A stretch of 64,000 bases of DNA from Plotosus lineatus (GCA_024760905.1 CM045735.1:26169249-26233248), one strand, 5' to 3'; counted from the stretch's first letter, positions 32,801-44,514 are shown. Translations and numbers: made by a program. Notes: generated by a model not told the origin, from the letters alone.

Positions 32801-33676
32801 GCCAATGAGACAGGACCAGATCTGAAGAGGATGCAAATGCAGGGGACCTAAAACTAGAAAGTCCGCCAGACTGTTCAGCAGACCGGGCAGAGACAGCAGG
32901 GCCCGAGCAGAACAGGAATGCATCGACAACAGATGAGGAATGATCTCCAGAGCCTTGGAGATGTTGTGCTGAGCGGGAGCGACCAGACTTAGACGACTGC
33001 GGCAAAGAACCCCGAGATACTCAAACTCCTGAGAAGGTATGAGAGTGCACTTCTTCAGGTTGAGTATCCACCTGAGGCCTTCGAGGAACGGAAGGACCCA
33101 CTGCACCTGATCGAGGAGGCACTGGCGATCTTGGTGCAAGGGGATCCAGCCGTCTAGGTAGACATGAAGACGAACGCCGAGACCTCGAAGATGAGCGTCG
33201 AGCGCCTCCACGATTCGTGTGAAGACGAGAGGTGCAGTGCATAATCCGAAGGGGAGCGATATGCACTGATAGACCGCCGTGAAAGACAAAGCAATGCACA
33301 GGAAGGGCAGAGCGCTTGAGTGAAGAGGAACGTGGCCATAGGCATCCTTGAGGTCGAGGGACACAGCCCAATTGCCTGGAAGGACACCCCACACCACATT
33401 CCTGACGGTCTCCATCCGGAAATGAGGGCAATCCCCGTATCTGTTCTGACATTTCACGTTCCTAATGAGACAGAAGCCTCCGTCCCACTTCGGAACGAGA
33501 AACATGCTGGAGTAAAACGCTGGTCGAGAAAGTTCTGACGGAGGAACAAGCTCAAGGGCATTTTTCGTCTGCATCTCCCAAATCTTGGCGTATAAGGCCT
33601 CCTGTTGGACAGGAGACGAAAGACGCTGAAATGGTTGAACAGATGTGGTTAGAGACGGAGGGGTGATAAAGGTCAA
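32711..33676 (-). pseudogene. DIRS reverse transcriptase with YLDG active site
   Basis: An uninterrupted frame of about 320 residues shows 'PGNWAVSLDLKDAYGHVPLH', which holds the first catalytic Asp, and 'LPFGLCTAPLVFTRIVEAL'. It then has 'HVYLDGWIPLH' where the family has Y-L-D-D, so the second Asp of the catalytic pair is Gly. The later 'FEYLGV' block is present. The polymerase would be inactive despite the open frame. The thumb runs into the RNase H region in a neighbouring frame. Confidence 0.85.
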
Positions 33677-35100
33677 AACGTACCCTTTTTACCACCCACA
33701 ACCAAACCTGAGCGTCGGGGATCACCTCCCACTCCAGGGCAAAGTGCCTGAGATGGCCCCTACAGGCAAGGACTCCAACGGTGGGAGTCACGTAGGAGGT
33801 TGTTGTGGCTCCGCCTGGGGAAAACCTGAGTCATCAACTTAGGTTTCGTCGATCCGCGGCCTGGCCATGACCACGAGATCGGACCCTAGACGAACCACAA
33901 GGTGGAGCAGAAGAGGCCTTCATCGTGGAGGGAACACATGAAGGGACAGCCTGAGGAGGTTTGGACTTACCCTGGGAAGATCGCAACAGGGAAGAAAAGA
34001 ACACAGAAGAACAGAATGATAGAAGCAGTGTCCGATAGAGCAGAAGATAGAAGATTGTCCATGCAGCGGACTAAGTCCCTTGTGATCGGATCCCATGAGG
34101 CCCCCTGTGCCTGGACCAAAGTGCCTAGGAGGAAAGACTGTCCAAGGCAGAGCAAGCTAAAGACTCCTCTGGAAGAGGAACAGACTTCACGGGTTTGTCA
34201 CAGAGAAACAGCATTCCGTTCGTGAAACACGGCCGGTTCCGTGGACCACCAACAAGCGTGGCAGTTGAACGAACTGGCTCTTGAAGTCTGGAAAACTTTC
34301 CAGAGGGAATGTTCAGGTTGCCAGACCTGCTGAGCGAGACACATGGGCCCAGACTACGATGGCGTAAGTCAGACAGGTGAGGGAGCGAGATATGTTGAGC
34401 ACGCTCGTCCGGGGTAACTAATGACCTATGCACAAGCAAATGTGTCGGCGCCTCTGCGGGTGGAGGAGAGGGACATTCAGCCGTGGGAAGCATCGTGTAC
34501 ACAAATTCCCTTGCTCGACACCAAGAAAGAGGACGAAGAAATGTCTGTATCAAGGAACTGCGACAGGGAAGTGTGATCGTCTGATGACAACCCTGCTCAT
34601 CGAATCCAGTCTGAAACTAGGTCGATGGATGTTGAGCAGGAGTACGATTAGTCGAGCGTGAAGTTGAGTGAGCCAGATGCTCCGGTGAATGATCAAAGGG
34701 GTAGAGGACCGGCAGTTTGCAGGACGGGGGACCGTGCGAAACCGGGACCATGACCCGGTTCAGCGGGGACACCTCGCAAACTGGGGTCGGGAACCTCCGA
34801 TGTTGACGTAGGCTGGGCCTGCAGTATCTCTAAGCGCTGATGGCGGCTAGGAGGTGGTGAAAGAAGTTCACACCCCGTGCTTTGCCCCCTCTTTACCGAC
34901 ATAGATGTAGAACTTTTCGACTTACAAAAAAAATCATACAGCCGACTCTTGTGTTCTGGCCTCGTAACATGTCCGCCATTCATGGCCCATCTCTGGTCGA
35001 CTGCATAGTCTACCTGCTCCATGTACTTCCGCTGCACTTTCTGCACTCTGATCCACAATTTGCTCATCATCCCTCTTTCTCTTAAACATAAAGTCAAATT

Positions 35101-35910
35101 TTCTTTAGATACTGTTCCATATCAAAAAGGATACACATGACCTTCAGCTGAACCCCAAACACTGTCTTGGGTCCTTCCATCACCTAGGCAACCAGCCATC
35201 CAATGAAAAGAACACACTGAGTTTTCTTTCTCCTACTTGTGTTTGTTTGCAGGAAGATTGGTGCTCCTCACATGACAGAGAGACAGAGAGTATTTCACGA
35301 TATGCAAAACCTCATAATTTATTACTTGGAGATTTTTGTTTTGTTTATTTATTTTGCAAATATGGCTATCCTGTTCTCTGTGGAAAAAAAAAGAAGGAAA
35401 GAAAGAAAGGCCCAGCACAAGTGGACATTGGATTAACCTTATGCTACAGCAAGTGACTGCCTACTACAAGTTGCCTCCTATCATGGTAAGCGAGTACTGC
35501 AGCCTTCAAATTATAGTGTTCGTCCAGTGCACTAAAACCTAGTTCAGCGTGCCACAGAATATTCATAGATGATTTTTATGCATTCATCAATTTTACATTT
35601 GTTTTGGATAAAATTAACTTGACAAAAAGAAAGGGCTCGTATTGTATGCATAGGTGAAAGTTTTTTCTGAGACGTTCCAGTGCATACCGGTTGAAGAGGT
35701 CTGTATATTTCTTACCCGCATGGCAGTCCGGTGCGTTCCAACTTACTTTCATCTCTGTGTATTTCTTATCTTAGCAATACTCCTGAGATGAAAGAAGGCT
35801 ACCCGATAAAATATTATCTACATTAGCTTCAAATGAAAGTCCAGCATCAACAGTCACTTCAAGGTCCATTACTGTTACACATGATGAGACTGAATCACTA
35901 TCTAAACAGA
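35101..35910. other. Unassigned; exon-like segment 35254-35485
   Basis: A 'tgtttgcag' acceptor-like site at about 35252 and a 'atggtaagc' donor-like site near 35485 bracket sequence with an open frame, but the translation shows no family pattern and is rich in lysine from an A/G tract. I do not call a gene. Confidence 0.35.
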
Positions 35911-36605
35911 CAGTAGGCCCTTGACTATTTGCGGTTTTGTACTTGCGCCCCTGCATATTCCCGGATTGCAGAGTAACTGTCACGTGATTCAAATTCAGCC
36001 AATGGCTGTTTTCCCTCCTGCTGATTGGTTGAAATGATGTATACACCCCTTTATTTCTTATTCGCGTACACTCTGTGCATGTGCTTTTTTAGTGTGTGTG
36101 TTTTTAATTACTGTTAAGCTCAGTCATGCCACCCAAATGCTGCGCACCTTCTCAGGCTTCTGGTAAGGTGCCAAAGAGCCAGAAAAAGGTAATGACGCTG
36201 CATTAAAAAGTAGAACTGCTTGATATGATACAGGAAGGAAAAAGTAATGTTGCAGTAGGGCGCCATTATAAAGTGAATGAAAGTACAGTCAAAGAAAAAT
36301 GAGCAATCGGAGCTAGTATAGCATCTAGTTTTTGTGGAAGTGGTAAGCACATGAATGCTGGCTGAAACAAGTAATCTGCCTCAGTATAACAATGTTTTTT
36401 CAGTTATTGTTTCAGTACAATACTGTACCTAAATTAATGTTTAGAATGTTTGTGTGTGAGATTTGATGTTCTGTATCATGTTTAACAAACGATACCGAAA
36501 GGAAAAACGTGAATAATAACAATTCATGTTCATTTATGTTCTTTATGTACAGTAAAATAACGCAATGCCCCCTGTAGTGGGCATTTTTACAACTACGTGC
36601 AGTAC
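35911..36605 (+). mobile_element. Tigger-like element, second copy without the RTE insertion
   Basis: It starts 'cagtaggcccttgactattt' and aligns with 23063-23637 and then directly with 26803-27011, giving the pre-insertion structure of that locus family. It encodes the same transposase N-terminus from an ATG at 36126, with a stop soon after. The right terminal repeat is missing. Confidence 0.75.
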
Positions 36606-36656
36606 ATCCAAGTTCAAACTTCAAATTTCAAACCATTATTACACTTCAACACTTTG

Positions 36657-36660
<4 letters not shown>

Positions 36661-36723
<63 letters not shown>
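36661..36723. repeat. (AT)n microsatellite
   Basis: An AT run ends exactly at the start of the next TIR element. Confidence 0.95.
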
Positions 36724-36728
<5 letters not shown>

Positions 36729-37069
36729 ATCCCTCGCTACTTCGCGCTTCAATTAATGCGGCTTCAGTGCATCACAGTTTTTTAAAAATAAATAAATATT
36801 CATCGAATTAAAAAATAAGGAAATTAAGGAAGAATAGGGGAGAAAATTAAGGAAAATGCCACAAAAACAAGACCAATTATGCAAAAAAACGGAAGTCCGG
36901 GAAGAGACGCAGAACAATACATTCAAAGAGGAAACAAATTGACTTCAGTATTATAATGAACTAGATAAGAGTGAAACTCTCTATAAATCGGATCAGATCT
37001 GCTGTGCTGCGCTTGAGAGGCACCAGGGTTTTAAATACGGGACATAATTGATAATCTACAGATGATTAT

Positions 37070-37072
<3 letters not shown>

Positions 37073-37104
<32 letters not shown>
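37073..37104. repeat. (GA)n microsatellite
   Basis: A short pure GA run. Confidence 0.95.
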
Positions 37105-37107
<3 letters not shown>

Positions 37108-37382
37108 TTGTATAGGTTACTTAAACAGTTTAAGCATCCGTTCCCCTCTAAAGAATGCCCTGTAACGACTTACAAACAGATTCATCTAACCGGCTGTCCA
37201 GAACCTAACTCGTTAGTAAGCTATGGAGCACCTGTATTTACATTGTTGCATCTGCATGCGCGTGTATGTATGTGTATCGTCTTCTTCTAATGCAGTTCCA
37301 TCTGTGTGTATCTACCAACTACCAATGTGTGTGTATTTATATTTTATTTACGTCTCATGTTATTTTTTAATGTTTGTTATTA

Positions 37383-38797
37383 TAGATGCTCCTTGACTTA
37401 CGTTTTAGTTCGGTTCTGGACTGCCGAATGTAAGGTGAAAAAAAGCGTAAGTTGTTACTGTATGTTCTAGTGACGTATGACGTTCATACTGTACTATACA
37501 TCCATAAATACCATTACTGTATCTCATAAAATGCCCCTAAATCAATTATTATAAACATAACATTGTAAAATAATATCAAATCTCTCAAATAATAGCACAT
37601 TAATTTCAAATAAATTAAATTCAAGCAAAAATAATTTAAAATAGATAAATTTTAATCAAATTCACTCATCAAATATCAAATACAGTATCAAATATTACCT
37701 TTAACACTCTCTATGATGGAATCTTTCTGCTTGTAAATGGTTCCGATGGTCGACAGAGCCATTTGGAAGAAACATGCCACATTCACATGTTTTTCACCAG
37801 TATCAATTTTCTTGATAATAGCCATCTTCTTTTCTTACGAGATGGCTTGCCGCTTTTCTGATTACCACGATCACTAGTACATGGGACACCTTGCCAGCGA
37901 TGTCAGATTTCTTTATGAAACTCGTCTGTTTGCCGATTTTCACCTCAAATTTCACAATCTTTTCTAGCCATTCCCACTTAAACTTATTCTTAACATCCTT
38001 ATCTATTCCTGACATGTGGAATTTCTCTTCTTTCATTAAAGTTCGCACCATTTTAAACACAAACACACTGCAAATTTGCATTGAGCCGAGTCACTTTACA
38101 TGAAGCTGAGCTGAATCACTTTACATGAAGCTTAAAACAGCCAATTAACGCTTATAGTATGTGAGGCGTTCCACCAAAAGTAGTTCACTTGCTTGTGCTT
38201 GAGACAAAGTGCAGGTTATCCGGACTTCCGGTCTTTCAAGTGAGCAAGGACGCAGTTGAATACTTGTTTAGTAGTCAGCCTGCACTGATGTGAATCACCA
38301 GCAGAGTGGAGAGTTCTCTTTCTTTTCTGGATTCGGGTTTTCATTCATTTTACAACTCTTTTTGCTTAACTGAGTATGCATGGTAGATTGCGCCGATCCA
38401 AGTAGATAGTTAATTCAGTCTTGGGAAAACCAGAAATTCCGGCATGTGCCGGAAAACTTGCACCCATGCTAGTAGGCTTACGCTTCTAACCAACCATATT
38501 TGCTTAGGGTTACAAAAGTCCGCAAATAGGTGTAAACACAACGATCACAGAGACGACGTCTTAACACAAGGGTAACACGCAGTGAACTGGGAAGAATTAG
38601 GGGCACGTTCAGTCTGTCGTTTATAAACAATGGACGCAGCATCATTACGTCATTGCATCATTACATCAGCGTACTACGTAGGTACATCTCGTACTATAGA
38701 AAGCACGCCAAACTCACAATTTGACTTTTTTTTTTTGGAAAAAAAACGTAAAATCGAAAAAACATAAAACAAATGAATGTAAGTCGGGGAGCGTCTC
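37383..38797 (-). mobile_element. 1.4-kb TA-flanked TIR element, longest copy of its family
   Basis: The left end 'tagatgctccttgacttacg' and the right end, inward, 'gagacgctccccgacttac' are inverted repeats with mismatches, flanked by TA (37381-37382, 38798-38799). Partial or miniature relatives lie at 29535-30297, 30344-30666 and 58180-58827. A minus-strand frame (37803-38081) is the only coding trace in any copy. The terminal style is pogo-like; the superfamily is not proven. Confidence 0.7.
37803..38081 (-). pseudogene. Unidentified short ORF inside the TIR element
   Basis: The 92-residue frame starts at an ATG and contains 'KFKWEWLEKIVKFEV' and 'FIKKSDIAGKVSHVLV'. The region resembles the start of zinc-finger modules in some uncharacterised fish transposon proteins, but the cysteines expected after 'AGK' are absent. 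It lacks any catalytic domain. I do not assign a function. Confidence 0.35.
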
Positions 38798-39056
38798 TAT
38801 AAGTTTTTATAGCATTGAATATATACTTATTGATATACATGTACATATACGTCAAGGGGGGGTGGGGGTGGGACTGTTGGGGGGGTGATCCTACTTCGTG
38901 GATTTCGATGGTCACGGGGGGATATCGATCCCAACCACCGAATTAACCATGGAAAGTGAGGGATCTCTGTATATGCTGTATAATATTTATATTTTATTAT
39001 CAATAAATATCACAGTTAATTTTTTTTTGTTAATCATGACTACATTTTACTACATT

Positions 39057-41259
39057 CCTCTTCTTCTTCTTCTTCTTTTCCTTTTGGTTGTTCCCTTCAA
39101 GGGTCGAAACAGCAAATCATCTGCCTCCATCTCACCCCATCCTCTGCATCTTCTTCTCTTACTCCGACTACATTCATATCCTCCTTCACCACATCCATAA
39201 ATCTTCTCTTTGGTCTTACTCTAGGCCTTCTGCCTGGTAGTTCCAACCTCAATATCCTTCAACAAATATATTCACTATCCTTCCTCTGTACATGTCCAAA
39301 CCATCTTAATCTACCCTCTCTAACTTTGTCTCCAAAACGTCTTACATGTGCTGTCCTTCTGATATACTTATTCCTGGACAGTGGTGGTCTAGTGGATAGG
39401 GCGCAAGATCGCTGATCCTAAGGCTGGGGGTTCGAGTTCCCACAGGTTTGTCACTGTCCCCCCAGTGCAGCTAACTGGGTCATCAAAGGCAAGCCATGTC
39501 CCTCACTGACTATGGTGAGAGTCATGTAAAAGAACCATTGCTGACTTTTGTAAAGAGTAGTCTGCAAAGCCATCAGCGTGTTTCTGGTAGCAAGCGTTCC
39601 CGCGTCCCGGTTAATCTTCTCCGGAAGAGACCAATTGCTACAATACCCAACGGGGATAAGATATGATGATGATGATGACTCATTCCTGATCCCGTCCATC
39701 CTCATTACTCCCAAAGAGAACCTCAACATTTTCATCTCTGCTACTTCCAGTTCTGCCTCCTGTCTTTCTCCCAGTGCTACTGTTTCTAAACCATACAACA
39801 TCGCTGGCCTCAACACCGTCTTGCACACGTTTACTTTCATTCTTGCTGATACCTTCCTATTATACATCACACTGGACACTTTTATCCAACCATTCTAACC
39901 TGCCTGCACATGCTTCTTAGCCTCTCGTCCACACTCTCCATTGCTCTGGATTGTTGAACCTAAGTACTTAAAATCCTTTACCTTCTTTATCTCTGCTCCC
40001 TGTAACCTCAACTTTCCTCTTGGGTCTTTGTTGTTCACACACATGTATTCTGCGTTACTGAGGCTAACATTCGTTCCTCTCCTTTCCAGGGCATACCTCC
40101 ATCTCTGTAGATTTTCCTGCACTTGTTCTCTGCTCTCACTACAGATCACAATGTCATCTGCAAACATCATAGTCCATGGAGATTCTTGTCTAACCTCATC
40201 TGTCAGCCTGTCCATCACCATAGCAAACAAGAAGGAGCTCAGAGCTGACCCCTGATGCAATCACACCTCCACCAAACCGTTGCTCACAAATGCTGACCTC
40301 CACCCTTAGTCTAGCTTCCACTATTCTTTCCCATAACTTCCATTGTATGGCTCATCAACTTTATCACTCTGTAGTTGCCACAACTCTGCATGTCTCCCTT
40401 GTTCTTAAAAATGGGTACCAGCACACTTCTCCTCCATTCCTCCAATATCCTCTCACTCTCCAAGACCTTGTTGAATGTTCTTGTCAGAAAATGTACTGCT
40501 ACCTCACCTAGACACTTCCATATCTTCACCGGTATGTCATCAGGACCAACTGCCTTTCCACTCTTCATCCTCTTCAATGGCCTCCTCACTTATCCCTTAC
40601 TAATCTTTGCTACTTCCTGCTCCTCAAATGTCACCCCTTCTACTCTTTTTTCTCTCTCATTTTCCTCATTCATCAGCTCTTCAAAGTACTCTTTCCACTT
40701 CCCAGCACACTTCTGTCATCAGTCAATACATTTCCCACTCTGTCCTTAATCACTCAAACTTGCTGCACGTCCTTCCCATCTCTATTTCTCTGCTGTGCCA
40801 ACCTGTATAAATCATTTTCTCCCTCCTTACTGTTCATTCCATCATTCAAGTCATCATATACCCTCTGTTTGGCCTTTGACACCACCACCTTTGCCTTACG
40901 CTGTGTCTCTCTGTACTCCTGTTTACTCTCTTTGGTCCTCTCTATGTTCCACTTCTTCTTAGCTAACTTCTTCCTTTGTACACACTCCTGCACTTCCTCA
41001 TTCCACCACCAAGTCTCCTTGTCTACTTTCCTTCCAGAGGACACATCAAGTACTCTCCTACCTGTCTCCCTGATCACATTAGTTGTATTTGTCCAGTCAT
41101 CTGGAAGCACTTCCTGAGCACCCAAAGCCTGTTTCAACTCCTTTTTGAAGCCAACACGACACTCTTCCTTTTTCAGCTTCAACCACTTTGTCTTCTGCTC
41201 TGCCTTTGCCTTCTTCACCTTCCTCACCATCAGCGTCATCAGGCACACCACTATCCTAT
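39057..41259 (-). mobile_element. RTE-clade LINE copy 5, 18-bp target duplication, with internal deletion and SINE insert
   Basis: The copy is bounded by 'actacattttactacatt' at 39039-39056 and 41260-41277. On the minus strand it starts in the linker after the endonuclease and runs to the (AAG)n end. About 270 bases of the RT palm are missing at 40268-40275: 'MHQGSALSS' follows directly on the fingers block. A SINE is inserted at 39377-39678. The catalytic '[12 protein letters not shown]' lies near 40160. Several frameshifts are present. Confidence 0.95.
39377..39678 (+). mobile_element. tRNA-derived SINE with (GAT)n tail, inside RTE copy 5
   Basis: The head has A-box-like 'tggtctagtgg' and B-box-like 'ggttcgagttcc' (39429-39440) with one extra base. 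The body shares 'gtgcagctaactgggtcatc' and 'aaccattgctgac' blocks with the other SINEs. From about 39575 the tail is different: 'ctggtagcaagcgttcccgc' onward to (GAT)n, unlike the L2- or RTE-type tails. Flanking 'acttattcctg' (39366-39376) and 'actcattcctg' (39678-39688) form an 11-bp target duplication with one mismatch. Confidence 0.85.
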
Positions 41260-41277
41260 ACTACATTTTACTACATT

Positions 41278-41619
41278 AATAATGCGCTAATGAATAAGAC
41301 TCTCTACAGAATGTGTTTAAGAAGCATATTTTAGCACATGTAATAGATACATAGTATTTTACTTCCGGTTGATCATTCACGCATGTAATATGATACATAA
41401 GATTTTACTTCCAGGTACAGAGCTCACGGATTATCTTGATTTGCAGGAGGGGCTGGAACCAAACCCCCGTGAATAACGAGGTTCTAATAATCAGAAACCT
41501 TATTTCTAGCTGCCTGAGATCTTCTGAGTACTTCTGTCTTATCAGCGTTTAATAAGGGGAAGTTAGTAAGTCATTCATTGTCTCATGTTCTTTACACATT
41601 TCTCAACTTTATTACGTTG
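41278..41619. other. Unassigned 342-bp stretch
   Basis: A pair of similar short blocks around 'catgtaat..gatacat' recurs at about 41337 and 41384, but no element or gene is recognised. Confidence 0.35.
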
Positions 41620-42500
41620 ATGTCTCTCATCTGGGAAAGTGGTGGCCCAGTGGTAAGGTATTGGATTTCTGATCCCAGGGTTGAAGGTTCAAGCCCCTCC
41701 ATTAATGGTTGTCAGTGCTGTCTCGCTGGATTAAGCAGTTCAGAAAATGAATGAACGAATGAATGTCTCTCATCTGGCTTTGCTGAAATATAGAACTTTG
41801 TATCAACAGCATAACAATGAAAACTAGTACCATGATCATGAATGATATTATCCAAAGGGAGCATGATTAGAAAGAAAAGCGATGGGTCTAGGATAGAACC
41901 TTGAGGAACACCAACTTAACATTCTAATATACAGCGAAATCAACATTTGCATCTCCAAACTTATAGCAGTCGCCTAATTAAGATTTATACCAGGAAAGGG
42001 CTGCTTCCCTAACTCCAACAACATTTTCTAATCTATCAAGGGGATTTGTTAGATCAATAGTGTCAAAGGCTGCATTAAGGTTAAGTAACATAAACAAGGA
42101 GCTATAGCCATGGTTGGAAGCCACCAATAGGTCATTTAACACCTTAACAAGTGTTGTCTCTGTGTTATGATGAGGCCTAAATTCTGATTGATACATTCTG
42201 TGAATGTTATTTAAACAAAAATATGAACATAACTGCTGCGGTACATATTTTTGTAAGATCTTAGAGATAAAAGGGAGGTTTGATATTGGTCTATAGTTGG
42301 ACAGCTGAAATGGGTCGAGATCAGGTTTGATAACTTCTAGTTTAAAGGATTTAGGTACCAGTGCTAATCAAAGAATTAATTAGATTTAATAATGAGTTGA
42401 TCACTTCAGGTAATATCTCTTTAAAGAACAAAGTAGGTACTGATATCAAGCACACAGGTTGATGATTTAGATGAGAAAATTAATGAGAATAGGCCTATTT
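41600..42500 (-). mobile_element. L2-like LINE reverse transcriptase relic
   Basis: Minus-strand translation gives 'QLSNYRPISNLPFISKILQK' near 42260, 'QSEFRPHHNTETTLVKVLND' near 42170 and 'LNLNAAFDTIDLTNPLDRLE' near 42070. These are successive RT blocks of the L2 or a close clade. The catalytic Asp of the 'AAFDTID' block is present. The frame is lost downstream, where the A-D-D block should be near 41810. The short SINE at 41635-41762 inserted in it. Only a fragment of the element remains. Confidence 0.75.
41635..41762 (+). mobile_element. Short 128-bp SINE: tRNA-like head plus minimal L2-type tail
   Basis: The head has 'tggcccagtgg' (A box, 41643-41653) and 'ggttcaagccc' (B box, 41686-41696). 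After about 40 bases it ends in 'ttaagcagttcagaaaatga' and an ATGA-type repeat, lacking the body of the longer SINEs. A 15-bp duplication 'atgtctctcatctgg' flanks it (41620-41634 and 41763-41777). Confidence 0.85.
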
Positions 42501-42865
42501 TTTTGAATAGGGCTGAACCCTAATTGCGGGTCTGATAGCAGTATATTATTATTTATTGTTTTAGTTATTCACATGTCTGTCTTAAAGTTCAGGAAATCAA
42601 TATTTTGCAAGATAATGTCAATTTGTGCATTAAAAAGTCATAAAGTCCTCACTGCTATATGTATGCAACAATATTAAATACATATTTTGGAATATTTTTG
42701 TTATTTTCTATTCGATTTGAGACTAAATATTCTTATAAAATCAAAAGGTGCTTTCGCCACCCACTTACCAAGATTTTATTTTATTATTTCCATTTGAATT
42801 GTTCAGATTTTAGGTCACAATATGGGTGTAAAATATATTATGAAGTTCACAAAACCCGAAAAGTT
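42501..42865. other. Unassigned AT-rich stretch
   Basis: Nothing recognisable beyond low-complexity AT-rich sequence. Confidence 0.4.
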
Positions 42866-42880
42866 TAACCTGGGCAGTTC

Positions 42881-43220
42881 ATCAGTTCATTTTCTGTACC
42901 CGCTAAATCCTAATTATGATCACAGGGAGGCTGGCGCTGATCGCAGCCGACTCCGGGGGAAGGCAGAGTACACCCTGGACAGCTCTCCAGGCCATCGCAG
43001 GGCAGAAATACGCTAACGGCTTTGCAGCCTACTTTTGTCGAAAGTCAGCAATGGTTCTTTTACATGCCTCACACCATAAGCAGTGAGAGACATGGCTGGC
43101 CTTTGATAAGCCAGTTAGCTGCACTTGGGGGATAGTGACAACCTTGTGGAGAGCGAGACTCAAATCCCCAACCTTTGGATCAGCAATCCAGTGCCCTATA
43201 CCACTAGGCCACCACTGCCC
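42881..43220 (-). mobile_element. Complete tRNA-derived SINE with L2-type tail
   Basis: On the minus strand it begins 'gggcagtggtggcctagtgg', carries A- and B-box-like motifs, then the shared body, and ends in the L2-type tail ('gggtacagaaaatgaactga'). It matches the plus-strand copy at 54729-55075 along its whole length. Flanks 'taacctgggcag' and 'taactgggtcag' may be an imperfect target duplication. Confidence 0.85.
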
Positions 43221-43254
43221 TAACTGGGTCAGGAAGACCTTTTACATCCATAAT

Positions 43255-43260
<6 letters not shown>

Positions 43261-43323
<63 letters not shown>

Positions 43324-43330
43324 GAGCGAG
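43261..43330. repeat. (GA)n microsatellite
   Basis: A GA run with two C interruptions near its end. Confidence 0.97.
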
Positions 43331-43394
43331 AGATGCTTATAATAACAATTAAACATTGAAAAAATAACATAAGAATGTAAATGAAATATAAATA

Positions 43395-43854
43395 CAGATG
43401 CTTTCCAACTCACCAACATTTGTTTTGCAAACCATACCAACAAAGCTGTCCAAGGTCAAAAGTGAAAGTGAAAGTGAAATTAAATTGAAGAACAAGTAGA
43501 AATAAAAATAGAATAAAATCTACAGAAAGATAGATCATAAATATAAGTATGAAATATGATTAAACATTATCCTGAGGTGCACTTAATACTAGGCTCTGGC
43601 AGAGGCTGGGGTGCCTGTGCATATGCAACAATGTATCCAGTTTTGATGGGAGATTTTGGGTTGTTTTTTGTTTTGTGTTGGTTTAGGGTTTTTTTTTTGT
43701 TGCATAATTGGCGTTGTTTTTGTGACATTTTCCTTAACTTTTCCACCTATTCTTCCTTAATTTCCTTCTTTTTTAAATTAGATTTTTTTTTTTTTTTAAA
43801 CCGCGATGCGCTGAAGCTGCATTAATTGAAGCGCGAAGTAGCAAGGGATCCCTG
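43395..43854. mobile_element. Composite TIR-type repeat
   Basis: Both ends are flanked by TA. The left 230 bases match 17027-17220, while the right end ('gcaagggatccctg') matches the left terminus of the element at 36724. It has no coding capacity. The two ends are not clear inverted repeats of each other, so it is either a fusion or a diverged copy. Confidence 0.5.
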
Positions 43855-44099
43855 TATTTTTGTTATTCATTTTGTGGTATCAACCAAATTACTTACATGA
43901 AAGCTGAAAATAAACAAAAAACAGCATAAATTTTTTTTTAAAGACCCCTTACTTTTCCCTCCCGGTGCTGTTCCTTTCAACATTAAGTCAAATCGAGCCA
44001 ATCAACATGAATGTAAACTTTAGCACATGCCTCACTGAACCAATCAACACAAACATAAACAAAAGTACATGGTCAGGAATGTGCTTAAATTCCTCAAGT

Positions 44100-44505
44100 T
44101 AGTAAGTTGGAGAATCAGGTGAAAAATACTCGTCATCACTTTATGATAGGTCCACATCTGGCTCATCACTCCATTCATTCAGAGCATCCACTTCAAGGCA
44201 CATGTTTTCAGTCAGCTGGTCATGCGCATCAGCTTCATCTGGTGTGGGTTCTTCAAACCCTTCAAATGGATCGCTGTCATCATCAAACTCCTCGAACAAT
44301 AAATGATCTTCACTGCCATCGAAAGCATAGATGATTCCACATGTAAGAAATGACTTGCGTATGACATCGGGTGTTATCGATTGCCATGCATCACGAATCC
44401 ATGTTAAGATAGTTGTTTTCTAGGGAGGTTTTCTGTTATTTCCCTTGGTTACTTCAATTTTTCCATTGAACAGCCAGTTATCATAGAAATCCCTGTTTTC
44501 TCAAT
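44100..44505 (-). pseudogene. Tigger-like transposase C-terminus
   Basis: The frame reads 'WIRDAWQSITPDVIRKSF' then 'CGIIYAFDGSEDHLLFEEF' and an acidic tail ending in 'DEPDVDLS' and a stop. This is the characteristic end of this transposase family in fish. Upstream, 'NWLFNGKIEVTKGNNRKPP' is readable before a stop, showing a small amount of decay. Confidence 0.7.
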
Positions 44506-44514
44506 GTGATAACA

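Larger units (their letters stand above)
31764..35100 (-). mobile_element. DIRS-type (tyrosine recombinase) retrotransposon relic
   Basis: On the minus strand the order is Gag-like region (33900-35100), RT (32711-33676), RNase H (32415-32790) and the N-terminus of a recombinase (31770-32100). That order and the RT type identify DIRS, which integrates through circular DNA and a tyrosine recombinase rather than an integrase. The recombinase catalytic half and the terminal repeats are missing at the junction with a Tc1 fragment. The Gag-like region is in several frames and is assigned mainly by position. Confidence 0.8.
36724..38969. mobile_element. TIR element 'agggatccctc', split by a nested element
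   Basis: The left end 'agggatccctcgctacttcg' and the right end, read inward, 'cagagatccctcactttcc' match at the tips, and TA lies on the outer side. Interior 36890-37070 shares blocks with 17220-17428/19862-19900 and right-end sequence with 43395-43854. An independent element occupies 37383-38797. No transposase is visible in the outer element. Confidence 0.6.

Noticed and set aside
35254..35485. A host exon with splice-like borders
   Set aside because: The translation has no family pattern and much of it comes from an A/G-rich low-complexity tract; splice-like borders are common by chance.
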